Assembly (NCBI GenBank): GCA_017617715.1
Contig: JAFZVQ010000056.1
Location: 20,046 to 84,045, forward strand
Reading direction: 5' to 3'
DNA length: 64,000 nt
DNA from: Bacteroidales bacterium
GTDB lineage: Bacteria; Bacteroidota; Bacteroidia; Bacteroidales; UBA932
Shown: piece by piece, positions 18,406 to 25,667 of the stretch
Layout: the number at the start of each line of letters is the position of its first letter
How positions within the stretch are numbered: the stretch's first letter is position 1
The notes under the pieces: generated by a model
What the model was told of the DNA's origin: nothing
Database searches by the model: none
What the model saw: only the letters and a program-made list of their open reading frames with translations
Position numbers and translations under genes: made by a program

Positions 18406-19320
18406 TTATTTGCGGTAGCGCATTGCAAACAGGCCGTCCTGGCCCTGGACCAGGAAGCGGCCGCACTTGTATTCGGCGAGGTCTTCGAGCTCGCCGGTGG
18501 TGCCGAGGCTCATGTCCAGCACTTCTATCGGGCGGCGGTTCTTGAGGTCCCAGACGAAAAGGTAGCTGGGATACTCAGGAGTGCCGAGGCCCGTGGGCAT
18601 CATCAGGCGTCCCCTGGAGATGCAGAGGCCCTGTCCGATGGTGGCGTATTTCAGGCCGTAGTCCTCGACGCAGTAGGTTTCGATAATGTCGTCCTTGGTG
18701 AACACCACGTCACCCTCGTCTATCTTGGGAAGGCGGAACTTGATAATGCGGTGCCTGTTGTTCTCGACATCCTTGTCGAAGGTGGTGTTGCCGAAGCCGT
18801 AGAGGCACTTGTTCTTCCTGTCCACGACCCACTGCAGCGCGTAGCCGAAGAGGCCGTCCACGTCGTCGAAATGGATGGTCTGCACCAGCGAGGAGCTCTG
18901 GAAGTCAGGGCTCACGCGCTCCACGAAGAGCACGTCCTTGCGACCGTTGTAGGGCTTTTTGTGGCACTGGCTCACGTAGATCACGGGCATGGGGTCGGAC
19001 TTTTCGGCCTTCTCCACGCCGAAGGAACAGACGTTGGAGTGGTTCACCGGGTCGAAAGTGGCGAGATTGAAGCTGCCGAGCTTCTGCAGGCCGTCCTTGC
19101 CGTCGTATTTCCACACAGTGGCTTTGCCGGTGTGCTGGAGGCTGACGATGAAGTCTTTATAGCAGTCCATGCCCTGGTAGTTGGCTTTCTCGAAAGCGGT
19201 GATGTGCCTGTTGGAGAAGCTGTCCGTGGAAAGGGGCAGGGACACGAAGCCCTTGTTCTGGGCTGAAAGCGTTGCTGCCAGACAGAGTCCGGCAGCAAGC
19301 GTTAAAATTCTGATATTCAT
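18406..19320 (-). CDS. Secreted protein, probable beta-propeller
   Basis: Protein of 304 aa with a clean signal peptide (MNIRILTLAAGLCLAATLSAQ). The mature part consists of repeated strand-rich segments with aromatic and Asp/Gly turns (FIVSLQHTGKATVWKYD, VIYVSQCHKK, CLYGFGNTTFDKD, RLMMPTGLGTPEYPSYLFVW), which looks like a propeller. I know no family name for it. It lies 1 bp downstream of the nucleoside hydrolase and 1 bp upstream of the RelA/SpoT gene, so it is co-expressed with them. A binding rather than catalytic role is plausible because no catalytic motif stands out. Confidence 0.7.
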   Translation of the reverse strand: MNIRILTLAAGLCLAATLSAQNKGFVSLPLSTDSFSNRHITAFEKANYQGMDCYKDFIVSLQHTGKATVWKYDGKDGLQKLGSFNLATFDPVNHSNVCSFGVEKAEKSDPMPVIYVSQCHKKPYNGRKDVLFVERVSPDFQSSSLVQTIHFDDVDGLFGYALQWVVDRKNKCLYGFGNTTFDKDVENNRHRIIKFRLPKIDEGDVVFTKDDIIETYCVEDYGLKYATIGQGLCISRGRLMMPTGLGTPEYPSYLFVWDLKNRRPIEVLDMSLGTTGELEDLAEYKCGRFLVQGQDGLFAMRYRK

Positions 19321-19321
19321 A

Positions 19322-20686
19322 TTAATGTTGAATTGCCATAAGGCGTATATACTTCAGCACGGTGTCGCACCAGACCTCGTCGCCGGGGAGCTGGTAGCGG
19401 CAGTTGCCCTTCGGGTCGGGGGTGAAAATGGTCTCGCCCCTGGGGGTGAGCTCCACCCATCCGCGCTCGGAGAGGGTGTAGATGTCGTCTCCCTCCACGG
19501 CGTTGATGACGGCGAGGGGATCCCACATCTTCTGGCCGGTGTCGCACTGGAGGTACTCATAGACCCACTTGATGGGGTGGCTTTCGGTCCACCAGATGTC
19601 GGAAATGACCTGCTCGTCGGGATAGCGGAGCGGATCGCCCACTTCGCCGGGGGAGAAGATCATGTCCAGTTCCTTCGGCCAGAGCTCGAAGAACTTGAGC
19701 GAGAAATCGATTGCCTGGGTGAAGTTGTAGTCGGGCTCGACCGCTTCGCCGAACACGCCGCCCATAAGGTAGATGTTCTTCACCTTCTTGCGTACGAGCT
19801 CCACGCCGTTCAGGGGAGAAAGCTCGTCCGGCACGGACTGGAGAAGGTGGGCAAGGGAGGTCACGAAACCCACGGAGGCGATGGTCACGCTGCCGTCGGG
19901 TTGCTCCGCGAGGAGCTTGCGGTAAAGCTTGTAGGCCTCGGGATACTCGCCGGGAGCCTTGTAGGTCTGCTTGAAGAGGAGCTGCGCATCCTCGTCACGG
20001 GCGTAGGCGACGTTGTGGTAGGGGATGAACACCTTCGGGTCCTTGATGCCGCGGCGCTCCAGGCCGATGGGGATCTGGGGGTAGCCGTAGAAGTTGTTCA
20101 TCACGTCCACCGCGTCGGCGTTGGCAGCGCCCATGCGGTCCACGATGACACCCAGGAGGGTGCAGCGCTTCATGTCCATGTAGCGGTAGAGCATCATCAG
20201 GGCGAAGAGGTCGTCGGTGGACGAACCCATGTCGCAGTCGAAGATGATGCGGCAGTCGCGCTGCTCGTAGTTGGACTTCACGTTGATGTTCTTGCCGCAG
20301 TCATAGACTGTATGCTGGGCGTTGGCACGGGCGAATTCGAGGGCGGCGGCGAGGCTGTCTTCAGGGAAGCAGCGGGTGCTGTCGAAGTAGTACTTTCCGG
20401 TGTCGGGATCGCGCCAGCCTCCTACGATGTTGTTGTGGGAGCGGGCGTGCTTGACCACGGCGGGGATGCTCTTCTTGTCGAAGCTGTCCTGGGTCTCGAT
20501 GTAGGAGACCATGAGGCCCTTCTGGGGCTGCCTCATAGTGGTCAGGTCGAGGGTGAAGCCGTCGGGGAACATCTGCCCCATGGCCCAGATGGCGTTGTAG
20601 AGCTCCTTGTCGGTGAGCTTTACGTCCTGGGCCGAAGCGACTGCGCAAAGGCCGAGGACCAGGATGGCGGAGAATACTTTCTTCAT
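19322..20686 (-). CDS. Secreted nucleoside hydrolase with extra N-terminal domain
   Basis: 454 aa from ATG 20686 (MKKVFSAILVLGL...ASAQ, a signal peptide); the longer open frame upstream runs back through efp and is not coding. The inosine-uridine nucleoside hydrolase domain begins at about 147 with IIFDCDMGSSTDDLFA (Asp150, Asp152, Asp158, Asp159), a variant of the DxDxGxDD calcium/ribose site. Later parts (GSVTIASVGFVTSLAHLL, VKNIYLMGGVFG) match the family. Residues about 40-130 form a separate module (GFTLDLTTMRQPQKGLMVSY, NNIVGGWRDPDTGKYYFDS) resembling a small stand-alone domain I associate with Bacteroidota phages and conjugative elements. Predicted role: extracytoplasmic cleavage of nucleosides. 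The gap to efp is 5 bp. Confidence 0.8.
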   Translation of the reverse strand: MKKVFSAILVLGLCAVASAQDVKLTDKELYNAIWAMGQMFPDGFTLDLTTMRQPQKGLMVSYIETQDSFDKKSIPAVVKHARSHNNIVGGWRDPDTGKYYFDSTRCFPEDSLAAALEFARANAQHTVYDCGKNINVKSNYEQRDCRIIFDCDMGSSTDDLFALMMLYRYMDMKRCTLLGVIVDRMGAANADAVDVMNNFYGYPQIPIGLERRGIKDPKVFIPYHNVAYARDEDAQLLFKQTYKAPGEYPEAYKLYRKLLAEQPDGSVTIASVGFVTSLAHLLQSVPDELSPLNGVELVRKKVKNIYLMGGVFGEAVEPDYNFTQAIDFSLKFFELWPKELDMIFSPGEVGDPLRYPDEQVISDIWWTESHPIKWVYEYLQCDTGQKMWDPLAVINAVEGDDIYTLSERGWVELTPRGETIFTPDPKGNCRYQLPGDEVWCDTVLKYIRLMAIQH

Positions 20687-20691
20687 GGCGC

Positions 20692-21255
20692 TTAGACTCT
20701 TTGTCCGTAGCTGCGGTCGGTGGTGTTGACGGTGATCTTCTCGCCGGTCTCGATGAAGAGGGGCACCATGATCTTGGCACCGGTCTCGAGGGTGACTTCC
20801 TTGAGGGCGGAGGAGGAGGCGGTGTTGCCCTTCACGGCGGGCTCGCTGTAGGTGACTTCGAGGGTCACATAGGTCGGGAGCTCGCAGGTGAGGCATTTCT
20901 CTTCGCCCACCACGAACATCATTTCGACGTGCTGTCCTTCCTTCATGAGGTCGGCGTTCTCCACGACGTCTTTCGGGAGGAGGATTTGCTCGTAGGTCTC
21001 TTCATGCATGAAATTGAAGCCGTCTTCCTCGGCATAGAGGAACTGGTAGGGGCGGCGTTCCACTTCGATGGTTTCGATCTTTGCGCCTGCGGTGAAGGTG
21101 TTTTCAAGGATGCGTCCGTTCTCGAGGTTGCGGAGCTTGGTCTTCACGAAAGCGGGGCCCTTGCCGGGCTTCACGTGCTGGAACCACACGATCATACAGG
21201 GTTTGTCGTTGAATTTCAGATAAAGACCGTTTTTGAAATCTGCTGTTGTTGCCAT
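20692..21255 (-). CDS. efp: Translation elongation factor P
   Basis: Relieves ribosome stalling at polyproline stretches. At 187 aa it has the expected length and three-domain layout: KOW-like domain I with the modifiable loop VKPGKGPAF (Lys32), a central OB domain (FMHEETYEQILLPKD) and a C-terminal OB domain ending VNTTDRSYGQRV, close to the family-wide C-terminal signature. It is the first gene of a compact minus-strand run; the nucleoside hydrolase starts 5 bp after its stop. The promoter is visible just upstream (21320-21289). Confidence 0.97.
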   Translation of the reverse strand: MATTADFKNGLYLKFNDKPCMIVWFQHVKPGKGPAFVKTKLRNLENGRILENTFTAGAKIETIEVERRPYQFLYAEEDGFNFMHEETYEQILLPKDVVENADLMKEGQHVEMMFVVGEEKCLTCELPTYVTLEVTYSEPAVKGNTASSSALKEVTLETGAKIMVPLFIETGEKITVNTTDRSYGQRV

Positions 21256-21288
21256 ATAAAAGTTGTGTTATTAAGTTTCTACAATTCG

Positions 21289-21320
21289 CAAATATAACAA
21301 AATACTCCGTTTTATGCAAA
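21289..21320 (-). promoter_or_regulatory. Promoter of efp operon
   Basis: On the minus strand a -33 TTTG (21320-21317) is followed after 20 nt by TATATTTG (21296-21289), matching the Bacteroidota housekeeping consensus. The -7 box lies 33 bp upstream of the efp ATG. Confidence 0.65.
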
Positions 21321-21352
21321 TGCCACTCCGGCTGAGTGTCCCGTGGGCTCTG

Positions 21353-21681
21353 TCCGGGCGGGAAAGGCCCCTGCGGCAGAAGATTCGTTTTCGGGCGGGA
21401 AAGGCCCCTCGCTCCTGCTACAAAATTGCTTCGCCTCCGCTCGCAATTTCAAAGTCGCTCGGAACCTTCCCCACCCTCAGCCTGTCATCCTTAGCGCCGA
21501 CTCCTGTCACTGAGAGCCACAATTGTCATCCTGAGCGCAGCGAAGGATCTCTCCGCCTCACCCGCACCAAGCGTGAGCTGTAACCTGCTGTTTATCAGCC
21601 AATTCCAGAAACCCGATTGCTTTGTTTAGCGCAATCGGGAAAAGGTAAAACGCTAATAGTGAGCGACTTGTTACTCACGGG
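21353..21681 (+). repeat. 329-bp inverted repeat, left arm
   Basis: Runs from tccgggcgggaaaggcccct to gttactcacggg. Its reverse complement recurs at 24449-24777 with the same length and about 10 mismatches by hand alignment (about 97% identity, no gaps). Internal structure: an 18-bp direct repeat cgggcgggaaaggcccct (21355-21372 and 21392-21409), a gtcatcctgagcgcagcgaa copy at about 21523-21550, a cccgattgc/gcaatcggg hairpin (21612-21639) and a gtgagc/gctcac stem at the inner end. The arm fills most of the 450-bp gap between the ispH 3' end and the efp promoter; I see no gene in it. Confidence 0.92.
21612..21639 (-). terminator. Stem-loop downstream of ispH
   Basis: Stem cccgattgc / gcaatcggg with a 10-nt loop; read on the minus strand it is followed by TTTCT. 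It lies 67 bp past the ispH stop and could end the cmk-ispH transcript. The short T-tract makes this uncertain. Confidence 0.4.
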
Positions 21682-21705
21682 CTATTCTCACCTTCGGGCA
21701 AGGAT

Positions 21706-22569
21706 TTACAGGCGGCTGATAGCGGCGGCGACTTGCTCCAGGAGCCAGCGGGGGGTGGAGGTGGCGCCGCAGACGCCGGCGGAGGCGGCGCCCTCGAACC
21801 ATTCGGGGCGGAGCTCCTCCGGGGAGACTATGTGGTGGCTGCGGGGGTTGACGGCGCGGCACCATTGGTAGAGCACCTTGCCATTGGAGCTGGAACGCCC
21901 TGACACAAAGATGATTACATCGTGGCTGGCGGCGAAGCCGGCGAGCTCCTTGTGGCGGGATGCCACCTGCGCGCAGATGCTGTTGTGGACGGTCACGGGA
22001 CCGGACATGAGGCTGCGGAGTCTCCGCTCCAGTTCGCCGTAGGCTTCAGGGCTCATCGTGGTCTGTGAGAACAGTTCCACGGGCGCCGCGGTGTCGATAC
22101 GGCCGCTTGAAAGCAGCGCCTCCAGCTGCTCCGGACTCTCCACGACCAGGGCCCTGCCGCCGGTCTGCCCGACGAGCCCGAGCACCTCGGGATGCCCGAC
22201 TTTTCCGAAAATCAGCACTTGCGCGCGGTCGGAGGCTTCACGTATTCTGGACTGGAGCTTCAGCACCACCGGGCAGGTGCAGTCTATTACATTCAGGCCG
22301 CGTGCCGCAAGCGTACGGTAGGTTTCCGGCGGCTCTCCGTGGGCCCGGATCAGGACCGTGTCGCCTTCGCTCAGGGTTTCCAGCCCGTCGTGCTCCACGA
22401 GCCCCAGCCCTTCGCCGGCCAGACGTGAGAGCTCTGCTTCATTGTGGACTATGGCGCCCAGCGACCAGAGCCTGCCGCCACCGGCCGAAAGGAACTTCTC
22501 GGCCGTGGAGATGGCGCGGATCACACCTCCGCAGAAACCGGAGTGGGCGTCTGTCTCGACGCGGATCAT
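21706..22569 (-). CDS. ispH: 4-hydroxy-3-methylbut-2-enyl diphosphate reductase
   Basis: Last step of the MEP isoprenoid pathway, an Fe-S enzyme making IPP and DMAPP. The 287-aa protein has the three cluster cysteines in family context: GFCGGVIRAI (Cys13), NVIDCTCP (Cys97/99) and HNSICAQV (Cys199). Also present are HGEPPE, FGKVGHPEVLGLVGQ and SSNGKVLY for substrate binding. The C-terminal GVCGATSTPRWLLE corresponds to the usual G-ASTP-W. Its ATG overlaps the cmk stop by 4 bp, so the two are translationally coupled; cmk-ispH pairing is common in bacteria. The stop lies 25 bp from the left inverted-repeat arm. Confidence 0.95.
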   Translation of the reverse strand: MIRVETDAHSGFCGGVIRAISTAEKFLSAGGGRLWSLGAIVHNEAELSRLAGEGLGLVEHDGLETLSEGDTVLIRAHGEPPETYRTLAARGLNVIDCTCPVVLKLQSRIREASDRAQVLIFGKVGHPEVLGLVGQTGGRALVVESPEQLEALLSSGRIDTAAPVELFSQTTMSPEAYGELERRLRSLMSGPVTVHNSICAQVASRHKELAGFAASHDVIIFVSGRSSSNGKVLYQWCRAVNPRSHHIVSPEELRPEWFEGAASAGVCGATSTPRWLLEQVAAAISRL

Positions 22570-23249
22570 AAGATGCCGAACTTGCCCTGTATGAGCCCCT
22601 GCACCCAGGCGAGCTCCTCTTCGAAGGTCATGTCGGAATTGTCCAGTTCGAAAGCGTCTTCGGCGCGGCGCAGAGGGGCCGTCTCGCGGTGGGAGTCGAT
22701 GTAGTCGCGCTCGCGCAGGTTCTGCACCACTTCTTCGAGAAGCGGGCTTTCGCCCTTGGCCACGAGCTCGTCGTAGCGCCGCTGGGCCCGCACCTGCTCG
22801 CTTGCGGTCATGAAAATTTTCAGCTGGGCGTCCGGGAACACGGCGGTGCCGATGTCGCGGCCGTCCATCACTATTCGGCCCTTGCGGCCGAACTCGTGGA
22901 GCTTTTCATCCACCCACTCCCGCACATAGGGCACGGCGGCGATGGGGCTCACCTGGCCGCTCACTTCCATCGAACGGATCTGCTGCTCGATGCAGCGGGG
23001 GCCCATGCAAAGCTTGCCGTCCGGCCCGAAATGGAGGTCAAGACCCTTCAGGGCCTCCTTCAGGGCGGGATTCACCATGTTGACGCGGTTTATCAGCGAC
23101 TCCTCCTGGGCAAACAGCGTGACACCGCGGTAAAGGGCGCCGGAGTCGAGGTACAGAAAACCGAATTTGGCTGCGACTTTCTTGGCCAGCGAACTCTTGC
23201 CGGTCGAAGAAAAGCCGTCTATGGCAATAATTATATCAGGAACTTTCAT
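22566..23249 (-). CDS. cmk: Cytidylate kinase
   Basis: Phosphorylates CMP and dCMP with ATP. The ATG at 23249 gives 227 aa beginning MKVPDIIIAIDGFSSTGKSS with the P-loop GFSSTGKSS at 12-20; the longer upstream frame overlaps the divergent regulator and is discarded. Other family marks are FGFLYLDSGALYRGVT (CMP-binding), VMDGRDIGTAVFPDA (DGRDIGT motif) and RDYIDSHRETAPLRRAEDA in the LID/ATP region. It is the first gene of the cmk-ispH pair and is divergent from the response regulator across 39 bp. Confidence 0.95.
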   Translation of the reverse strand: MKVPDIIIAIDGFSSTGKSSLAKKVAAKFGFLYLDSGALYRGVTLFAQEESLINRVNMVNPALKEALKGLDLHFGPDGKLCMGPRCIEQQIRSMEVSGQVSPIAAVPYVREWVDEKLHEFGRKGRIVMDGRDIGTAVFPDAQLKIFMTASEQVRAQRRYDELVAKGESPLLEEVVQNLRERDYIDSHRETAPLRRAEDAFELDNSDMTFEEELAWVQGLIQGKFGIL

Positions 23250-23256
23250 ATCAGCA

Positions 23257-23284
23257 CAAATGTAGAAAAAAATACCGATATTTG
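23257..23284. promoter_or_regulatory. Divergent promoter region cmk / response regulator
   Basis: Minus strand: TACATTTG (23264-23257) for cmk, 8 bp from its ATG. Plus strand: GATATTTG (23277-23284), one base off the TAnnTTTG consensus and 4 bp from the regulator ATG. Both imply very short or absent 5' leaders. No strong -33 elements are seen. Confidence 0.4.
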
Positions 23285-23288
23285 TGGT

Positions 23289-24440
23289 ATGAAGATTCTG
23301 ATTATTGACGATGAGCGGTCGATCCGCAATTCGATGAAGGAGATACTCTCCGACGAAGGCTATATAGTGGAAGCGGCTGAAAACGGCCCCGACGGCCTGG
23401 GAATGGCCTCCAAGACCCACTACGACGTCATTTTCTGCGATATCAAGATGCCCGGGATGGACGGCCTCGAGGTGCTGGAGAAGCTCACGGAAGAGGGCGT
23501 GGAAGCCGCGGTGGTGATGATTTCCGGCCACGGCGACATCGAAACCGCCGTCGAATGTATCAAGAAAGGCGCGTTCGACTTTATCCAGAAGCCTCTGGAC
23601 CTCAACCGCATCCTCATCACCGTCAAGAACGCCACCGACAAATCAAAGCTCGTCGCACAGACCCGCATACTCAAGAAAAAAGTCTACGGCTGCGACCGCA
23701 TGGTCGGTGAGTCCCCGGCCATCGAACACATACGTGAAATCATAGAAAAAGTGGCTCCCACGCCAGCCAGGGTGCTGATCACCGGCGGCAACGGCTCCGG
23801 CAAGGAACTGGTGGCCCGCAGCCTCCACGAACTCAGCGACCGCGCCGCCCAGCCATACGTCGAAGTCAACTGCGCCGCAATCCCGTCAGAGCTCATCGAG
23901 AGCGAACTGTTCGGCCACGAAAAAGGCTCGTTCACCTCTGCCATCAAGCAGCACAAGGGCAAATTTGAGCAGGCCGACGGCGGCACCCTCTTCCTCGACG
24001 AAATCGGCGACATGTCCCTTGCCGCCCAGGCCAAAGTGCTCCGCGTGCTGCAGGAAAACAAACTATCCCGCGTGGGCAGCGACACCGACATAAAGGTTGA
24101 CGTGCGCGTGATCGCGGCGACCAACAAAGACCTCCGCGCCGAAATCGAAAAGGGCACTTTCAGGGAAGACCTCTACCACCGTATCAGCGTGATAGTCATC
24201 CAGGTACCGAGCCTCGACGAACGCAAGAGCGACATCCCCCTGCTCGTGGACTACTTCGTGGACCGCATCTGCTCCGAGACGGCCATGCCCCGCAAATCCT
24301 TCTCCGCGGAAGCCGTCAAACTCCTCCAGGAGCGCAGCTGGAAAGGCAACATCCGCGAGCTCCGCAACGTCGTGGAGCGCCTCCTCATCCTCGGCGACTC
24401 CACCATCACCGCCGCCAACGTCCGGGACTACGTGCTCTGA
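23289..24440 (+). CDS. NtrC-like response regulator lacking a DNA-binding HTH
   Basis: 383 aa from ATG 23289 (MKILIIDDERSIRNSM); the frame upstream of this is a shadow of cmk. Receiver domain 1-120 has IDDE, phospho-acceptor Asp51 in VIFCDIKMPGMDG, and IQKPLD. The AAA+ domain has Walker A GGNGSGKE (166-173), the loop GSFTSA (213-218, in place of canonical GAFTGA), Walker B GGTLFLDEIGDMS, and WKGNIRELRNVVERL. The protein ends with NVRDYVL soon after the AAA+ lid, with no Fis-type helix-turn-helix. I recall the GSFTSA loop and HTH loss in other Bacteroidota homologues, so this is probably the family state and not damage. The NtrY-like kinase at 46469 is a possible partner. Confidence 0.88.
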   Translation: MKILIIDDERSIRNSMKEILSDEGYIVEAAENGPDGLGMASKTHYDVIFCDIKMPGMDGLEVLEKLTEEGVEAAVVMISGHGDIETAVECIKKGAFDFIQKPLDLNRILITVKNATDKSKLVAQTRILKKKVYGCDRMVGESPAIEHIREIIEKVAPTPARVLITGGNGSGKELVARSLHELSDRAAQPYVEVNCAAIPSELIESELFGHEKGSFTSAIKQHKGKFEQADGGTLFLDEIGDMSLAAQAKVLRVLQENKLSRVGSDTDIKVDVRVIAATNKDLRAEIEKGTFREDLYHRISVIVIQVPSLDERKSDIPLLVDYFVDRICSETAMPRKSFSAEAVKLLQERSWKGNIRELRNVVERLLILGDSTITAANVRDYVL

Positions 24441-24448
24441 CGGCAATT

Positions 24449-24777
24449 CCCGTGAGCAACAAGTCGCTCACTATTAGCGTTTTACCTTTTCCCGATTGCG
24501 CTAAACAAAGCAATCGGGTTTCTGGAATTGGCTGATAAACAACAGGTTACAGCTCACGCTTGGTGCGGGTGAGGCGGGCAGATCCTTCGCTACGCTCAGG
24601 ATGACAATTGTGGCTCTCAGTGACAGGAGTCGGCGCTCAGGAGGACAGGCTGAGGGTGGGGAAGGTCCCGAGCGACTTTGAAATTGCGAGCGGAGGCGAA
24701 GAAATTTTGTAGCAGGAGCGAGGGGCCTTTCCCGCCCGGAAACGAATCTTCTGCCGCAGGGGCCTTTCCCGCCCGGA
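24449..24777 (-). repeat. 329-bp inverted repeat, right arm
   Basis: Reverse complement of 21353-21681, starting cccgtgagcaacaagtcgct 9 bp after the regulator stop and ending gcccgga. It contains the same parts: gtgagc/gctcac stem, cccgattgc/gcaatcggg hairpin (24491-24518), one gatccttcgctacgctcagg copy, and the 18-bp direct repeat. It fills the gap between two convergent genes (regulator and DUF4861 protein). No gene is visible in 24441-24806. Confidence 0.92.
24491..24518 (+). terminator. Stem-loop downstream of response regulator
   Basis: Stem cccgattgc / gcaatcggg, 10-nt loop, followed by TTTCT; the same element as at 21612-21639 and in the same orientation relative to its upstream gene. 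It lies 50 bp past the stop. Confidence 0.4.
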
Positions 24778-24806
24778 AACGGCACCTTCAGCCTCTCGGG
24801 CTAAGG

Positions 24807-25664
24807 CTACTGGTTGCGGACGATGTCGAACCAGGAGGTGGCGTCCTTGACCTCGCCTTTGCTCCAGCAGTTGCCGAACCAGTAGGTGAGGGGTTCGCCG
24901 GAGCGGACGGCCTTCACGCAGAAGCCGTGGGTGCCTTTAGGGCTGAGGCGCACGCAGTCGGCGCCGGGCATGACCACGGCGACGCCTATCCTGCCGTCCT
25001 CGGGCTCGGCATGCTGGTCGGAAGCCTTCTCCCAGATGGCGTAGCGGTCGGGCAGGGTGAGCTCCTCTTCAATGGTCTCCAGCTTGGAATGGCGGTTGAT
25101 GCCGGCTGCAATCAGGAGCGTGTCGCCGGGGGCGCCGGAGAAGGTCCAGGTGTCCTCGCACTTGAAGAAATAAGTGCCAGGAGTCACGGTGATTTTCTTG
25201 TCCAGGGCCACAGGTATGCCGTCGGCGTCCCATTCGGGATAGTGGAGCACAAAGACCACCTTGTCCGGCTCGTTCTCAAGGATTTCGTAGCTCCGGTAAT
25301 TGGTGGCCGGATAGCGCAGTCGGCCGTCGACCAGAGGCGAAGAAGCGCCGCCCCCGAGGCTCACGGCCACCTTGTAGCAGTCCTTGCCGCCGTGGTCGTG
25401 GTGGTAGTAGCCCTCCTGGCCGTCTTCACCGATGTGGCTGTACCACTCGTCGGCGACCAGCTTGCCGGGCAGTTTCACCCACACGTCCACGCCGGGCGAA
25501 GTGGGATTGCCCTCCAGGGCCTTGCCGTAAATGCGGGCGCACACCAGGTCGTTCTCGAACACGAAATCGTCGGCGCGTTCCGGCACGTACCGCGCCATCA
25601 CCTTGGCCTCCTTCGGCCCGCAGGACGAAAGGAGCATCAGGATTGCCAGAAACAGTACTCTCAT
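24807..25664 (-). CDS. DUF4861-family lipoprotein
   Basis: 285 aa with lipobox LLSSC (Cys about 15). The body resembles DUF4861 proteins found with uronate-processing genes in Bacteroidota: YVPERADDFVFENDLVCARI, SPGVDVWVKLPGKLVADEWY, a His-rich YYHHDHGGKDCYKVAVSLGG, and HGFCVKAVRSGEPLTYWFG near the end. The fold is predicted to be a beta-sandwich; no catalytic residues are established to my knowledge, though the HHDHGGKD stretch may bind metal or uronate. It is the last gene of the GH88-kduI-DUF4861 operon, 3 bp after kduI, so a role in handling unsaturated or keto-uronates is likely. Confidence 0.75.
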   Translation of the reverse strand: MRVLFLAILMLLSSCGPKEAKVMARYVPERADDFVFENDLVCARIYGKALEGNPTSPGVDVWVKLPGKLVADEWYSHIGEDGQEGYYHHDHGGKDCYKVAVSLGGGASSPLVDGRLRYPATNYRSYEILENEPDKVVFVLHYPEWDADGIPVALDKKITVTPGTYFFKCEDTWTFSGAPGDTLLIAAGINRHSKLETIEEELTLPDRYAIWEKASDQHAEPEDGRIGVAVVMPGADCVRLSPKGTHGFCVKAVRSGEPLTYWFGNCWSKGEVKDATSWFDIVRNQ

Positions 25665-25667
25665 AAG

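Noticed and set aside
20687-20896. N-terminal extension of the nucleoside hydrolase
   Set aside because: It overlaps efp in another frame and has shadow composition; a clear signal peptide starts at 20686.
22689-23288. N-terminal extension of the response regulator
   Set aside because: That stretch is the complement of cmk; the receiver domain begins exactly at ATG 23289.
24380-24449. Response regulator truncated by the adjacent repeat arm
   Set aside because: The protein ends naturally after the AAA+ lid at a position I recall from other Bacteroidota homologues, and 8 bp of non-repeat sequence follow the stop. No HTH remnant is found beyond it.
21353-24777. Composite transposon or integrated element bounded by the inverted repeats
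   Set aside because: No transposase, integrase or target-site duplication is visible, and the enclosed genes are essential core genes (ispH, cmk).
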